From Alkalibacterium sp. (GTDB lineage: Bacteria > Bacillota > Bacilli > Lactobacillales > Carnobacteriaceae_A), in the NCBI GenBank assembly GCA_007692455.1, contig RECC01000044.1, positions 1-64,000 on the forward strand: DNA of 64,000 nt, read 5' to 3'. The translations under genes and the position numbers were made by a program. A model generated the notes under the pieces. It did no database searches, was not told the DNA's origin, and saw only the letters and a list, made by a program, of their open reading frames with translations. Below are positions 16,236 through 24,835 of this stretch, in pieces (positions within the stretch are counted from its first letter, which is position 1; each line of letters begins with the position of its first letter).

Positions 16236-17084
16236 TTATTCTACTGTTATCCGTACGATTATGCCATTTGGATCTTTAAGTTCTATCGCCTCTTCTATTT
16301 CATTAAACTCTATTTGATTAGTTTCCAAGTGTGTTCTCAACTCGTTTATTTTCTCAGCTGACGAGAGATGAATAGTTAATGACTGGAGTCCTAAATCCTC
16401 TTTGTTGCGAACAGTCAAACCGGAACCAGCCCAGGTATTGGAGCCAATATGATGATGATAACCTCCGCCGGCTAAGAAACGTGCCTGTGAACCGAAGTAA
16501 TCTTTGAGAGACATGCCCAGTACATCCGAGTAAAACTGTTGTGTCTCATCAAGATTTCTAACAGAAAGGTGCATGTGCCCAATAACCGTCCCTTCTGGCA
16601 TCTGTTGAGTCGTGTCATTCTTCCGGCTGTTCAAGACCCCTTCCCCATCCATTTCTTTTGTGACTCCAGGAATTCTGCCGTCAGACTGTATCGTCCACTT
16701 CTCTTTGGGTTTGTCACGGTAAATTTCTATGCCATTTCCTTCAGGGTCCTGAAGATAAATAGCCTCACTGTAGCCATGATCCGATGCCCCTGATACTGGC
16801 GTCTCCTCCGTCAGCAGCTTATATAGTATGTTCCCCAAATCACTTCGTTCAGGGAGAAGAAAAGCAGTGTGGAACAAACCGGCTTTCTGTTCTGATGATG
16901 ACTCTTCCGTTCTTTCCTTCAAAATAATCAGTGGTCGATTTTTGACCCCCAGAACAATTGTCTGACTGGTCTTATTCAGTTCAGTCAGACCGACCTTATC
17001 TAGATAAAAATCTTTCATTAATCTTAAATCCTTAACGATTAATGTTGCTGGCCCTAAACTCATATTTTTATCAATAGTGTACAT
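16236..17084 (-). CDS. VOC-superfamily extradiol dioxygenase, CatE-like
   Basis: Probable Fe(II)-dependent catechol-type ring-cleaving dioxygenase of about 282 residues with two vicinal-oxygen-chelate modules. Module 1 spans about 10-125 (IYLQDPEGNGIEIYRD) and module 2 about 165-280 (GHMHLSVRNLDETQQFYSDVLGM, then IELKDPNGIIVRI). The likely metal ligands are the His of HMHLSV, a His of the YHHHIGSN block and a C-terminal acidic residue (IELKD). Length and layout fit B. subtilis CatE, which detoxifies catechols. ATG 17084 is preferred to 17090 because the latter is only two bases from AGGAGG. An inverted repeat around CGAATTC lies upstream at 17122-17139. Confidence 0.8.
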   Translation of the reverse strand: MYTIDKNMSLGPATLIVKDLRLMKDFYLDKVGLTELNKTSQTIVLGVKNRPLIILKERTEESSSEQKAGLFHTAFLLPERSDLGNILYKLLTEETPVSGASDHGYSEAIYLQDPEGNGIEIYRDKPKEKWTIQSDGRIPGVTKEMDGEGVLNSRKNDTTQQMPEGTVIGHMHLSVRNLDETQQFYSDVLGMSLKDYFGSQARFLAGGGYHHHIGSNTWAGSGLTVRNKEDLGLQSLTIHLSSAEKINELRTHLETNQIEFNEIEEAIELKDPNGIIVRITVE

Positions 17085-17121
17085 ATCCATATCCTCCTGT
17101 CTCTTGCTTACTATTAGATAG

Positions 17122-17139
17122 TATCATGAATTCGTAATA
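17122..17139 (-). promoter_or_regulatory. Imperfect MhqR-like palindrome upstream of CatE-like gene
   Basis: On the minus strand TATTACGAATTCATGATA matches 14 of 18 positions of the MhqR-type palindrome also seen at 60898-60915, with the same CGAATTC core. Its use as an operator is inferred. Confidence 0.35.
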
Positions 17140-17279
17140 AAATCAGCTGCCTAATTTTAACTATCTAATAAGCTAGACACGTCTGAAGTGAGTATAAGAC
17201 TGGCTAATTAAAAATAATTTAGCTGGAACAGCATAGATTAATATGACTACTCGTAGAGAATGTCATGAATAGTACAATA

Positions 17280-17347
17280 CAAAAATACCGAGAAAAAGGA
17301 AAAGGCTGATTAAAACCAGACTTTTTAGCTTCTACCTTTCTCTCGGT
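17280..17347 (-). terminator. Terminator of crtN
   Basis: ACCGAGA...CC pairs with GG...TCTCGGT over a long stem, and ATTTTTG follows on the minus strand just after the crtN stop. Confidence 0.8.
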
Positions 17348-17360
17348 TGATTCAAATGTT

Positions 17361-18869
17361 TTATATGTCGTCTTCTTTACTGATAATATCCGATACTTGC
17401 TGGCCGCTCAATGTCACCATTGGCATGCCACCACCTGGGTTGACTGACCCACCCACAAAATAGAGTCGACTGAATTCAGCACTGATTTTGGGAAATTTAA
17501 ATCCTTTATTCTTTTTGCGGTCAGAAACAACTCCGTAAATAGCCCCGCGTGTCGAGTAATAAGTCTGTTCGATATCGACTGGGGTCCATTTATCTTCTAC
17601 AACAATATGCTTTCTCAAATCCGTGAGTCCCATTTTTTCCAGTTTAATCAACACCCGTTCGCGTAATTTTGCATACTGTTCATCAGTAAACGGTTCGTCT
17701 TGAATATAAGGAATATGAGGCAGGACTTTGATGTTCTCATATCCAGACGGTGCCTGGCTCTCGTCAGACTTGTTGCTATTGACCAGATAAATGGTCGGAT
17801 CGTCAGGCAGCTGCTTTTCTTTAAAAACTGTATTATAGTTAGCCGTAGAATCTTCAGAAAAGAAAAAATTGTGGTGCGCCAGCTGTGGGTACTGACGATT
17901 CACACCTAAGTGCAATACTAGTCCCGAAGCAGCCGGTTCAAATTTCTCCTCCAGTTTTTTTGTAAACTCGGATTTCATGTTCAGTAGGCGGTTGTAGGTT
18001 GGAACAACTTCCATATTGGATACAATGCGGTCAGCCTTGACAGACTCGCCCGTAGACAATTTTATGCCGGTTACAGTTTTTCTACTGTCATAGGTAATTT
18101 CCGTCACTTCCGTGTTCGTATGAAAAGTTACCCCTTCTTCTTCCGCCAGCTTTACCAGTCCTTCTGCCAATTTGTGCATGCCGCCCTGGACATACCACAA
18201 GCCCTGTGCTTTCTGAACATACGCCAGCACATTTAGAATTGCCGGTGCAGACTCAGCAGACGAGCCGACATATTTAATGTAATACTTCAGCATATCCTGC
18301 ATATAAGGATTGGATACCCGCTTTTCAATCCCTTGAGCCATTGTATGGAAGTAATCAAAATTTCTCAGGGAAGACAGGACACCATGAAATCTGAAAATGG
18401 ACGGTAAATCATCCAACCCTTTATCGAAATATCCTTCTTCTGTTGCCTCGTATAATTTTTTGGTGTAATCGAGATAGTTGCGGTATTCTTGCATATCCTT
18501 TTCACTTAACTGCGGATTTTTCATCTTCATTTCATCCAAATCATTGTACAAGTCGAGCACCGTTCCATCAGTAAAAAAGGATCGCCACTCATGTGTCAGC
18601 TTCTCAATCGGAACATAATCACCTAGCTGTTTGCCGCTTTGTTCGAACAAGCGGTTGAAAATATGGGGCATGGTTAAAATAGACGGTCCTAAGTCGAAGC
18701 CGAAACCGTCAGTTTCAAGTCTATTCAGCTTTCCGCCGATATGACTGTTTTTTTCATACAGAGAGACTGTATAACCTTTTTGTGCCAGTGAAATAGCTGA
18801 CGACACCCCACCAAGTCCACCGCCAATGACAACAATTTTTGATTTTTTCTGCTTGCTGGAATTATTCAT
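17361..18869 (-). CDS. crtN: 4,4'-diapophytoene desaturase (C30 carotenoid)
   Basis: FAD-dependent desaturase that converts colourless diapophytoene into yellow diaponeurosporene at the membrane. The dinucleotide-binding motif [20 protein letters not shown] lies near residues 15-34, followed by the conserved [21 protein letters not shown] block. The C-terminal carotenoid-desaturase signature [18 protein letters not shown] is near residue 475. About 502 residues, the usual length. ATG 18869 lies eight bases after GAGG; ATG 18875 is too close. crtM ends 19 bases upstream of this frame, so crtM-crtN form one operon. No later carotenoid gene (crtP/crtQ type) is nearby, so the end product may be diaponeurosporene. 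Confidence 0.93.
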   Translation of the reverse strand: MNNSSKQKKSKIVVIGGGLGGVSSAISLAQKGYTVSLYEKNSHIGGKLNRLETDGFGFDLGPSILTMPHIFNRLFEQSGKQLGDYVPIEKLTHEWRSFFTDGTVLDLYNDLDEMKMKNPQLSEKDMQEYRNYLDYTKKLYEATEEGYFDKGLDDLPSIFRFHGVLSSLRNFDYFHTMAQGIEKRVSNPYMQDMLKYYIKYVGSSAESAPAILNVLAYVQKAQGLWYVQGGMHKLAEGLVKLAEEEGVTFHTNTEVTEITYDSRKTVTGIKLSTGESVKADRIVSNMEVVPTYNRLLNMKSEFTKKLEEKFEPAASGLVLHLGVNRQYPQLAHHNFFFSEDSTANYNTVFKEKQLPDDPTIYLVNSNKSDESQAPSGYENIKVLPHIPYIQDEPFTDEQYAKLRERVLIKLEKMGLTDLRKHIVVEDKWTPVDIEQTYYSTRGAIYGVVSDRKKNKGFKFPKISAEFSRLYFVGGSVNPGGGMPMVTLSGQQVSDIISKEDDI

Positions 18870-18894
18870 TCTCATTGCCTCACTCTTTTAGACT

Positions 18895-19779
18895 TTAAAT
18901 TTTCGAAAACTCTCGTTTCACTTCACTAAGAATACACATTTTTTTAAGAAAAGAAGTTTTATTTCTTCTATTAAAGCAGTCATAATTATTTTCTCTGACT
19001 GCATCTAAAATGCCGGCATATATTTTTGAAGACAACGCAACAGGAAATTGACTGTCTGCATCAAATAGATGAAGCACGTGTCTGAAATCCAGAAAGAGCT
19101 GTTCAGCCCTTACTGCAATGCTTTCCCAGATGACTATAAACGGCTCGTTTACCCGACCTTGTCTCAAATACTCGACTGAATAACCGACTTTTTCCATCAG
19201 GCTAGCAGGTAAATAGACCCGGTTAATCTCTTTACAGTCTTCCCCTATATCTCTTAAGATATTTGTCAGCTGCATGGCAACACCAAGAGCTACAGCCGGC
19301 TCTTCCAGCTGATGATGATTTTTAGTAGCAATAATCGGCAGGAGCATCAAACCTACTGAACCCGCCACATAATAGCTGTAGTCTTCAACTTCCTTCATTG
19401 TATGGGGCTGTTCAAAGTGATAATCCATTGCCTGCCCTTGAAGCTGGTCATAGAACGGTTCAATAGACATATCATATCTGTCAAATACGTCTCTTAAAGC
19501 CCGCCAGATAGGATGGTTCATTTCATTACCCAATTCAAACTGTTTCAGCTGATGATTAAGTATGTCCAGGGCTTCGGCCTGTTCAGCTTTAGTTTCTGCT
19601 TCATCTATACTGTCATCAGCTAGACGGCAAAAGGCATAGATGGCATAAACTGCCTGGGCCTTTTCTTTAGGAAGTTTTGAAAAGGCAAAATAAAAACTTT
19701 TTGAATGTTCTTTTATAATTTCTTCGCAGTAGGCATAATCCTGCTCAATACTTGAAGAATAGATTCGTTCTTTTTCCAT
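18895..19779 (-). CDS. crtM: 4,4'-diapophytoene synthase (squalene/phytoene synthase family)
   Basis: Condenses two farnesyl diphosphates head to head to give C30 diapophytoene. Of 294 residues, the two Asp-rich Mg-binding motifs are DDSID (55-59) and DIGED (177-181, in LTNILRDIGEDCKE), and the family block YYVAGSVGLMLLPII is present. The start at 19779 is chosen because GGAGGAGGA lies just upstream; the frame extends 25 codons further without a site. First gene of the crt operon. Two palindromes upstream (19853-19872, 19874-19907) may be operators. Confidence 0.93.
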   Translation of the reverse strand: MEKERIYSSSIEQDYAYCEEIIKEHSKSFYFAFSKLPKEKAQAVYAIYAFCRLADDSIDEAETKAEQAEALDILNHQLKQFELGNEMNHPIWRALRDVFDRYDMSIEPFYDQLQGQAMDYHFEQPHTMKEVEDYSYYVAGSVGLMLLPIIATKNHHQLEEPAVALGVAMQLTNILRDIGEDCKEINRVYLPASLMEKVGYSVEYLRQGRVNEPFIVIWESIAVRAEQLFLDFRHVLHLFDADSQFPVALSSKIYAGILDAVRENNYDCFNRRNKTSFLKKMCILSEVKREFSKI

Positions 19780-19852
19780 TACTATTCCTCCTCCACGTTT
19801 TGAGGTGGTTAAGAGGGGTGTCAATTGGCGCACAACCTCTGTAACACTTGTC

Positions 19853-19907
19853 ATTAAATAAGTATATTTAATAGTAACATACTTATAACTTCAACTATAT
19901 ATGTTAC
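19853..19907 (-). promoter_or_regulatory. Paired palindromes upstream of crtM
   Basis: ATTAAATA-N4-TATTTAAT (19853-19872) is followed directly by GTAACATA-N18-TATGTTAC (19874-19907). Both are perfect inverted repeats in the likely crt promoter region. Possible repressor or activator sites; the cognate regulator is unknown. Confidence 0.45.
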
Positions 19908-19958
19908 GTAGTGAAGACATAGAATCTTCATATTTTTGCACATCCTCATTTATTGACA

Positions 19959-19993
19959 CAAAAAGAGCTGTTCATTAGGCATGAACAGCTCTT
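19959..19993 (-). terminator. Terminator of 74-residue hypothetical gene
   Basis: Perfect 13-bp stem (19963-19975 with 19981-19993), 5-base loop, T run on the minus strand. Confidence 0.93.
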
Positions 19994-20008
19994 CTCTTAA
20001 AACCCGAT

Positions 20009-20233
20009 TTAGAGTAATGTGGCATCCAGATACCCCAACTTGCGAGCTTCTTTTACACGCTCCTGATCTTCTTCAGTAATTTTCAACAGTGCCGGGTTTT
20101 CAAGAATCATTTCATAGCCATATTCCTGAACACCTGCTTGAATAATTGCACGGTCAATTCCTGTTACAATAGCCAAAATTTCCGCCGGTTTTTTATCTTT
20201 CAGTCTTTCATCATGAATGTCTGTAAATAACAT
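20009..20233 (-). CDS. Small conserved-looking hypothetical protein
   Basis: A 74-residue, charged, mostly helical protein that I do not recognise. It has no signal peptide, membrane segment or cysteine. The central part (PAEILAIVTGIDRAIIQAGVQEYG) and a C-terminal EEDQERVKEARKLGYL resemble small helical nucleic-acid-associated domains only in a general way. A good ribosome binding site (AAAGGAGGAGCTGAC) and its own strong terminator show it is a real monocistronic gene. Confidence 0.65.
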   Translation of the reverse strand: MLFTDIHDERLKDKKPAEILAIVTGIDRAIIQAGVQEYGYEMILENPALLKITEEDQERVKEARKLGYLDATLL

Positions 20234-20357
20234 GTCAGCTCCTCCTTTACAGTTCCACTACCTATTTGTCATTATTAGTATAACACGAATGTAAGCGTTT
20301 GAACAGAAGCAGCTATTTTCATTTGAATATTTAATAGTTCAGTAGAGAAGAATCAGA

Positions 20358-20410
20358 CACAAAACGGCCCTTTTATGCATCTTATGAATTTTTTTCTGCA
20401 TGATAGGGCC
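20358..20410 (-). terminator. Terminator overlapping the end of the OFA carrier gene
   Basis: GGCCCT/AGGGCC plus ATGCA/TGCAT form a stem whose 5' arm lies in the last ten codons of the carrier gene; TTTTG follows on the minus strand. Confidence 0.75.
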
Positions 20411-21569
20411 TGGGGATGGTTACTAGGAATGTCAATCCAAACCCAACAAGTGCCAGCAAACCGGCAATGAAAAAGACAGTCGTTTCAACTTCAAAAAGTG
20501 TCAGTAGAAACGGTCCAACAAGTGCCGAAATTCCGTAAGCCTGATAAAGAATGCCATAATTTGATCCGAAGTAATAGGAACCGAAGTAATCACTGCAGAC
20601 TGCTGGAAAGGTGGCCAGAAAGCCTCCAAAGCAGCTGACTATAATCCCAAGCAGAGCAAAATAAGTGAAGGCATTAAGTGGGAACATACTTAGTGACGTC
20701 ATTCCCAGAGCAGTAAGCAGGAAGAGTGCCGCGAACACACGAAGGCGTCCAATGATATCAGACAAAGCACCCCAGCCCAATCGGCCGACAGCGTTGAATA
20801 CTGCAGCAACCGCCACTGCCATGCCAGCAGTTTGAGGATTCAACCCTACTGTGTCTCTCGCGATGTCCTGTGCCATGCCGATAACAAGTAGACCACTCAG
20901 GCTACCGAAGAAATACATTACCCACAACAAGTAGAACGCCTTTGTCTTCAACATTTTTAATGTAGACAAGTCGTTTTCATTCACAATCATCTGACTCTTC
21001 TCATCGGTTTCCGGCACGCGGAGAAGGCTCGCTCCGAACAGACCGATCACTCCATACACCAACCCCTGAACCATAAAAGTGGCGGAAACCCCTACTGTGT
21101 TGATTAAATATGAGAGAATAAAATTAAACAGGAAGCCCCCCATACCGAAAGCCCCTATAGTAATTCCCGTGACCATTCCTTTCTTTTTAGGGTACCATTT
21201 TAAACTTGTGGAGAGTGGGCAGACATAGACCATCCCTACTCCAATACCACCAAGCAGGCTGTATCCTAAATACAGCGTCATCAGCGATGTTGCTTGAGAG
21301 GCTATCAGCAGTCCCAGACTGAAGCAGATTATCCCAGCTGTTGCTACTTTTCTCGGTCCAATTTTATCCTGGAGCCGACCTGAAAAAATGGTCACAAATG
21401 CAAATATAAATACAATCAGTGAATACGCAGTATAAACTTCTGTTCTGCTCCAGCCGAACTTTTCTGCCAGTGGCTGATTGAACAGACTCCACGTGTAAAT
21501 GCCGCCTATGCATAGCTGCATCAGGACGCCACCCAATAGAACTTTCCATCTTTTAGTAGATTTCTTCAT
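20382..21569 (-). CDS. MFS transporter, OFA (oxalate/formate antiporter-like) family
   Basis: Twelve-helix major facilitator of 395 residues. The N-terminus (LLGGVLMQLCIGGIYTWSLFNQPLAEKFGW) and the block SLLGGIGVGMVYVCPLSTSLKWYPKKKG are typical of the OFA subfamily, and the MFS loop motif GRLQDKIGPRK follows helix 2. Substrate is probably a small mono- or dicarboxylate, but subfamily members differ and it cannot be fixed here. Ribosome binding site GGGGAG. Transcribed alone; divergent from the AEC carrier gene. Confidence 0.88.
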   Translation of the reverse strand: MKKSTKRWKVLLGGVLMQLCIGGIYTWSLFNQPLAEKFGWSRTEVYTAYSLIVFIFAFVTIFSGRLQDKIGPRKVATAGIICFSLGLLIASQATSLMTLYLGYSLLGGIGVGMVYVCPLSTSLKWYPKKKGMVTGITIGAFGMGGFLFNFILSYLINTVGVSATFMVQGLVYGVIGLFGASLLRVPETDEKSQMIVNENDLSTLKMLKTKAFYLLWVMYFFGSLSGLLVIGMAQDIARDTVGLNPQTAGMAVAVAAVFNAVGRLGWGALSDIIGRLRVFAALFLLTALGMTSLSMFPLNAFTYFALLGIIVSCFGGFLATFPAVCSDYFGSYYFGSNYGILYQAYGISALVGPFLLTLFEVETTVFFIAGLLALVGFGLTFLVTIPRPYHAEKNS

Positions 21570-21676
21570 CTCATTCTCCCCTTTTCCTCGGTTTATTATA
21601 TCAGATTTTTATTTTGATATTCAAACTATTTTTTCATTGTCACTATTCATTCCCTTATACACCAACAATATGTTAA

Positions 21677-21685
21677 TGGTATACT
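21677..21685 (+). promoter_or_regulatory. Extended -10 promoter of the AEC carrier gene
   Basis: TGGTATACT fits TGnTATAAT with one mismatch, about 28 bases before the start codon. No clear -35. Confidence 0.5.
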
Positions 21686-21712
21686 ATTTATCAAAAGAAA
21701 GGTGTGATTTGC

Positions 21713-22624
21713 TTGCTTGCGGTTCTTATTCAATCTCTGCAATTTTTGCTCGTTATTTTAGCGGCCTACTTATTTAAACATTTAAACATCCTTCGTTCGA
21801 CCGATGGCGTATCCCTGCAGAAAATCATTTTGAACCTGACTCTTCCTGCAACTATTGTGGTGGGCTTTAACGGCGTCGAAGTGAACCCCATCCTGTTCCT
21901 CATGATTTCTCTGGGATTATTGTCAAATATTATTCTTGTGACTCTCGGAGGCTTAATCTGGAAAAATAAAGAAGCACCTGTGCAGTCTTTAATGATGTTC
22001 AGTCAGGGTGGTTATAACATAGGAAATTTTACCATCCCCTTTGTTCAAGGTTTCTTTCCAGCAGCTATCCCCTATATAGGGAGCTTCGATATGGGTAATG
22101 CTTTAATGCTGTTTGGCGGTTCTCCTATGATTGTTGATAAAATGACTAAGCAGAATCACAATAATGACGGCTACCTGAAACGGCTGCTGCGTCTGTTCAA
22201 GTCACCGTCTTTCACCACCTATATCATTATGTTTCTATTGGCGTTAATAGGTATTGTTATGCCGGCTCCGGTTCTGAGTGTATTTGAACTGTTCTCAAGC
22301 GGCAATGCCTTTCTGTCGATGTTCATGGTCGGGCTTTATCTGGAAATCAGCATCGATTCGGTATCTTTCAAGCGTGTTAAACAGCTTCTCATTACACGTT
22401 ACACATTGGGTATCCTGGTGGCCTCATTCTTTTACCTGACTTTACCGTTGCCGGACCTGGTGCGTATTTCTCTTGTGTTAGTAGCCCTGGCACCCATTGG
22501 GACGGTGTCCACCATTAATATGATTGTTTATGGGAACAGTCGGGCGCTATCCAGTTTTCTGTCGTCCGTTAGTATTATAATTTCACTACTGCTGATGACC
22601 GGCGCGTTACTATTAATTCTATAG
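21713..22624 (+). CDS. AEC family transporter (auxin efflux carrier / malate permease type)
   Basis: Membrane transporter of about 303 residues with roughly ten hydrophobic segments in two halves, each containing the family pattern of Pro/Gly-broken helices (ILNLTLPATIVVGF; VLVALAPIGTVSTINMIVYG). Firmicute members move malate, malonate or related acids. TTG 21713 is preferred as start because it lies eight bases after AAAGGTG; the upstream GTG at 21704 overlaps that site. An OFA carrier for small acids lies divergently next door. Confidence 0.85.
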   Translation: MLAVLIQSLQFLLVILAAYLFKHLNILRSTDGVSLQKIILNLTLPATIVVGFNGVEVNPILFLMISLGLLSNIILVTLGGLIWKNKEAPVQSLMMFSQGGYNIGNFTIPFVQGFFPAAIPYIGSFDMGNALMLFGGSPMIVDKMTKQNHNNDGYLKRLLRLFKSPSFTTYIIMFLLALIGIVMPAPVLSVFELFSSGNAFLSMFMVGLYLEISIDSVSFKRVKQLLITRYTLGILVASFFYLTLPLPDLVRISLVLVALAPIGTVSTINMIVYGNSRALSSFLSSVSIIISLLLMTGALLLIL

Positions 22625-22698
22625 CAATCACATTACTATTTGTTTTCGCTTTCATTTTCAATTAAACTGAACTCATCACGAGTGAGAGGATTGAGAGA

Positions 22699-23520
22699 AT
22701 GAAAGAAATGATACCCACCTACACTTTGAATGACGGCATGCGCGTCCCTACCGTCGGCTTTGGTACTGATCGTTTTAAAGGGGCTGAAGGCACTTTGACT
22801 ATTAAACAGGCCCTTAACAATGGTTACCGCTTTCTGGATACGGCGTACGCCTACGAAAACGAGGCTACAGTTGGAAAGGCCATTAAGGAAAGTCACGTAT
22901 CTCGAGAAGAAATTATTGTGTCCTCAAAATTACCGGAAGTTCATCATCCTTACGATTCAGCGGTCCCTGCGATTCAGGAGTCTTTATACCGTTCAGGACT
23001 GGACTATTTTGATATCTACCTGATTCACTGGCCTGATCCTGAGCAGGATAAATATGTAGAAGCCTGGCAGGCCCTCATCGATGCACAAAAATGGGGACTG
23101 GTCCGTTCCATCGGTGTGTCTAATTTTCATCCTGATCAACTTGACCGACTAAAAGAGGAAACGGGTGTCCTGCCTGTCATCAATCAGATTCAGACCCATC
23201 CCTACTATGTGCAGGAGGAACTGATTAGAGCGAATGAAGAACATAACATCCTAACTCAATCCTGGAGTCCGCTGGGCAGCCGCATGGCAGATGATTTGCT
23301 CGAGAATGCCACACTTTCAGATATAGCTCAGCAGCATAGCAAATCAATCGGACAAATTATATTAAGGTGGCACCTGCAGTTAGGCTACATGCCAATCCCA
23401 CGGTCCAGCTCCCCTGTGCGTCAGAGTGACAACTTGAATGTCTTTGATTTTGAGCTAAGTGACAAAGAAATGACCACCATTTCTTCATTAGCCAAACCTG
23501 ACGGCGATATTTACGGTTAG
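22699..23520 (+). CDS. Aldo/keto reductase (diketogulonate reductase-like)
   Basis: NADPH-dependent carbonyl reductase, 273 residues, TIM barrel. The catalytic tetrad is complete: Asp47, Tyr52 (DTAYAYENE), Lys77 (VSSKLPE) and His110 (YLIHWPD). The family signature VRSIGVSNF follows. The cofactor-binding C-terminus PRSSSPVRQSDNLNVFDFELS is present. Start at 22699 lies eight bases after GAGAGGA. Physiological substrate unknown; members reduce keto-acids and detoxify reactive aldehydes. Confidence 0.92.
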   Translation: MKEMIPTYTLNDGMRVPTVGFGTDRFKGAEGTLTIKQALNNGYRFLDTAYAYENEATVGKAIKESHVSREEIIVSSKLPEVHHPYDSAVPAIQESLYRSGLDYFDIYLIHWPDPEQDKYVEAWQALIDAQKWGLVRSIGVSNFHPDQLDRLKEETGVLPVINQIQTHPYYVQEELIRANEEHNILTQSWSPLGSRMADDLLENATLSDIAQQHSKSIGQIILRWHLQLGYMPIPRSSSPVRQSDNLNVFDFELSDKEMTTISSLAKPDGDIYG

Positions 23521-23568
23521 AAAAAAGATTATCCGAAGACAGCCTTAATGTCTTTGGATAATCTTTTT
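23521..23568. terminator. Terminator of aldo/keto reductase gene
   Basis: AAAAAGATTATCC...GACA pairs with TGTC...GGATAATCTTTTT, directly after the stop codon. Confidence 0.93.
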
Positions 23569-23642
23569 GCTCTTTATTCTACTTTCTTGTATATCAAGGG
23601 GTAGTGAGCTGTCAAGGTACAGCTCACCTCCTTATAGTTTTT
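23569..23642. other. Spacer with isolated perfect hairpin before array B
   Basis: A perfect 9-bp inverted repeat GTGAGCTGT/ACAGCTCAC (23604-23612, 23619-23627) with a 6-base loop lies between the reductase terminator and array B. It is followed by TATAGTTTTT, so it could be a second terminator on the plus strand. Confidence 0.5.
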
Positions 23643-23920
23643 CAGTAGCATTAAAAAAAGAAGTTTTGGTACAACTCTTTTGTTTGAACCCATCCAGTTG
23701 TATTTTGGAATGCCTTTAAGGTATTAGTCGTCTTCTCTATTTTGAGGGAGTTGTACCTAGGATAAATAACTAAAGACAACTGATTACTTTTGCCTTCTAT
23801 GAGTTGTATCCAGAAAGGCCGACTAGGTGCTACTCGATTTAATTTAATCGGCGACCTGCATTCAATACCTCATAATCGATACAGCTGACTGAGAAAAGTG
23901 AAGTCAGTTGTAATTAATGT
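23643..23920. repeat. Degenerate tandem repeat array B, period 51-53
   Basis: Units begin at 23643, 23695, 23748, 23801, 23854 and 23905 (spacings 52, 53, 53, 53, 51). The opening motif is (C/G)AGTTGTA, the same family as array A. The unit at 23801 and the array A unit at 13842 share GAGTTGTATCC, AAGGCC and ACTAG in register. Inverted copies (GTACAACTC, GACAACTG) occur inside units. Non-coding. Confidence 0.8.
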
Positions 23921-23976
23921 TTTCTACTTAAATCTCCTCAATAATATGATGCTCTTTAAAAAAAATGAGACCCCAT

Positions 23977-24032
23977 TAAAAAAATCCCCCTCCGCCATTG
24001 AATCAGATCTGGCAGAGAGAGACATTTTTTTG
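23977..24032 (-). terminator. Terminator of PspC-like gene 1
   Basis: A stem rich in G-U pairs (23984-23997 with 24010-24025) is followed by TTTTTTT on the minus strand, 13 bases after the stop codon. Confidence 0.75.
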
Positions 24033-24045
24033 CTTAAAATAACAC

Positions 24046-24225
24046 TTACTCGTATTCTTCTGGCATGATTAAAGCTAGAACAATGTACAACAGTAGATTT
24101 GAAGGCAGGATAACAAATAAAATTCTAACCGCTAATGATGATATACCGAAAAATTCTGCCAGCCCTCCACACACGCCTGAGATGACTCTGTCGGTTGATG
24201 ATTTTCTTAACTTATTTCCGTTCAT
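24046..24225 (-). CDS. PspC-domain small membrane protein (paralogue 1)
   Basis: A 59-residue protein consisting of a single PspC domain: a charged start (NKLRKSSTDRVISGVCGGLAEFFGI) leading into one hydrophobic helix and ending MPEEYE. PspC-type proteins act in membrane-stress responses, but stand-alone small versions in Firmicutes are poorly characterised. ATG 24225 follows AAAGGAGG; the frame extends to 24273 without a site. It is about 75 percent identical by eye to the next gene, 360 bases upstream, showing a recent duplication. Confidence 0.88.
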   Translation of the reverse strand: MNGNKLRKSSTDRVISGVCGGLAEFFGISSLAVRILFVILPSNLLLYIVLALIMPEEYE

Positions 24226-24585
24226 GTTGTTTCCTCCTTTTAATTTTCTCCATTTTAGTTTATCACACTCCATGAATCCTATATACTAAAGACCCTTTTA
24301 CACCTATTCTTAATTATATGGTCATTCCAATTCCCAGAAGGTAAGGCATAGCCATAACCACTCGTGCACCTTTCCACCACTCGCTCAATCAATTACGGAT
24401 TGATAAATTCATCATGAATGGCCTGTTCAAGAAAACTTCGTAACGTCACCTGACCTGAATTTATGTTAATCACAAAAAACATTCCGTGACTGGATTAGAT
24501 TCAGTCGCGGAATGTTTTTTAGAATGGACTCTACCCTTGCGAAAGAGCCTTTATACAGTGACATAGTGACTACTATGCTCTTTTC
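24226..24585. other. Region between the two PspC genes
   Basis: Contains the terminator at 24474-24520 and a small hairpin CATAGT/ACTATG at 24560-24576 just after PspC gene 2. Between about 24310 and 24470 the minus strand has a frame of some 50 codons broken by one stop; I do not recognise it. No other gene seen. Confidence 0.4.
24474..24520. terminator. Terminator between the PspC genes
   Basis: AAAAAACATTCCG...ACTG pairs with CAGT...CGGAATGTTTTTT; it suits PspC gene 2 on the minus strand. Confidence 0.9.
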
Positions 24586-24765
24586 TTATTTTTCTTTCGG
24601 CATGATTATTGCGAGGATAATATAAAGCAGGAAATCCACCGGTCCGAGGATAACGAATAACACCCTCACAGCTAGCGAAGAAATACCAAAGAATTCTGCG
24701 ATTCCGCCACAGACACCAGCAAGCACGCGGTCAGTACTTGAACGGGTTAGTTTTTTTCTATCCAT
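24586..24765 (-). CDS. PspC-domain small membrane protein (paralogue 2)
   Basis: Short gene of 59 codons encoding a second PspC domain: MDRKKLTRSSTDRVLAGVCG at the N-terminus, then GIAEFFGISSLAVRVLFVIL and a C-terminal MPKEK. The ribosome binding site GGAGG lies eight bases before ATG 24765. Compared with paralogue 1, the differences are concentrated in the termini and in the PSNLLL/PVDFLL loop of the membrane segment. The two small genes face the same way, and each has its own terminator. Function is inferred only at the level of membrane or envelope stress. Confidence 0.88.
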   Translation of the reverse strand: MDRKKLTRSSTDRVLAGVCGGIAEFFGISSLAVRVLFVILGPVDFLLYIILAIIMPKEK

Positions 24766-24835
24766 TTTTTAGCCTCCTTATGTGATTTAACATTCTAATT
24801 TTACCTTAAATCGTGTGTTTTTCCTAAAATTAACT

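Noticed and set aside
24310-24470. Minus-strand frame of about 50 codons with one internal stop, possible transposase or gene remnant
   Set aside because: I cannot match it to any family, it has no ribosome binding site, and such a frame is plausible by chance; a translated search would settle it.
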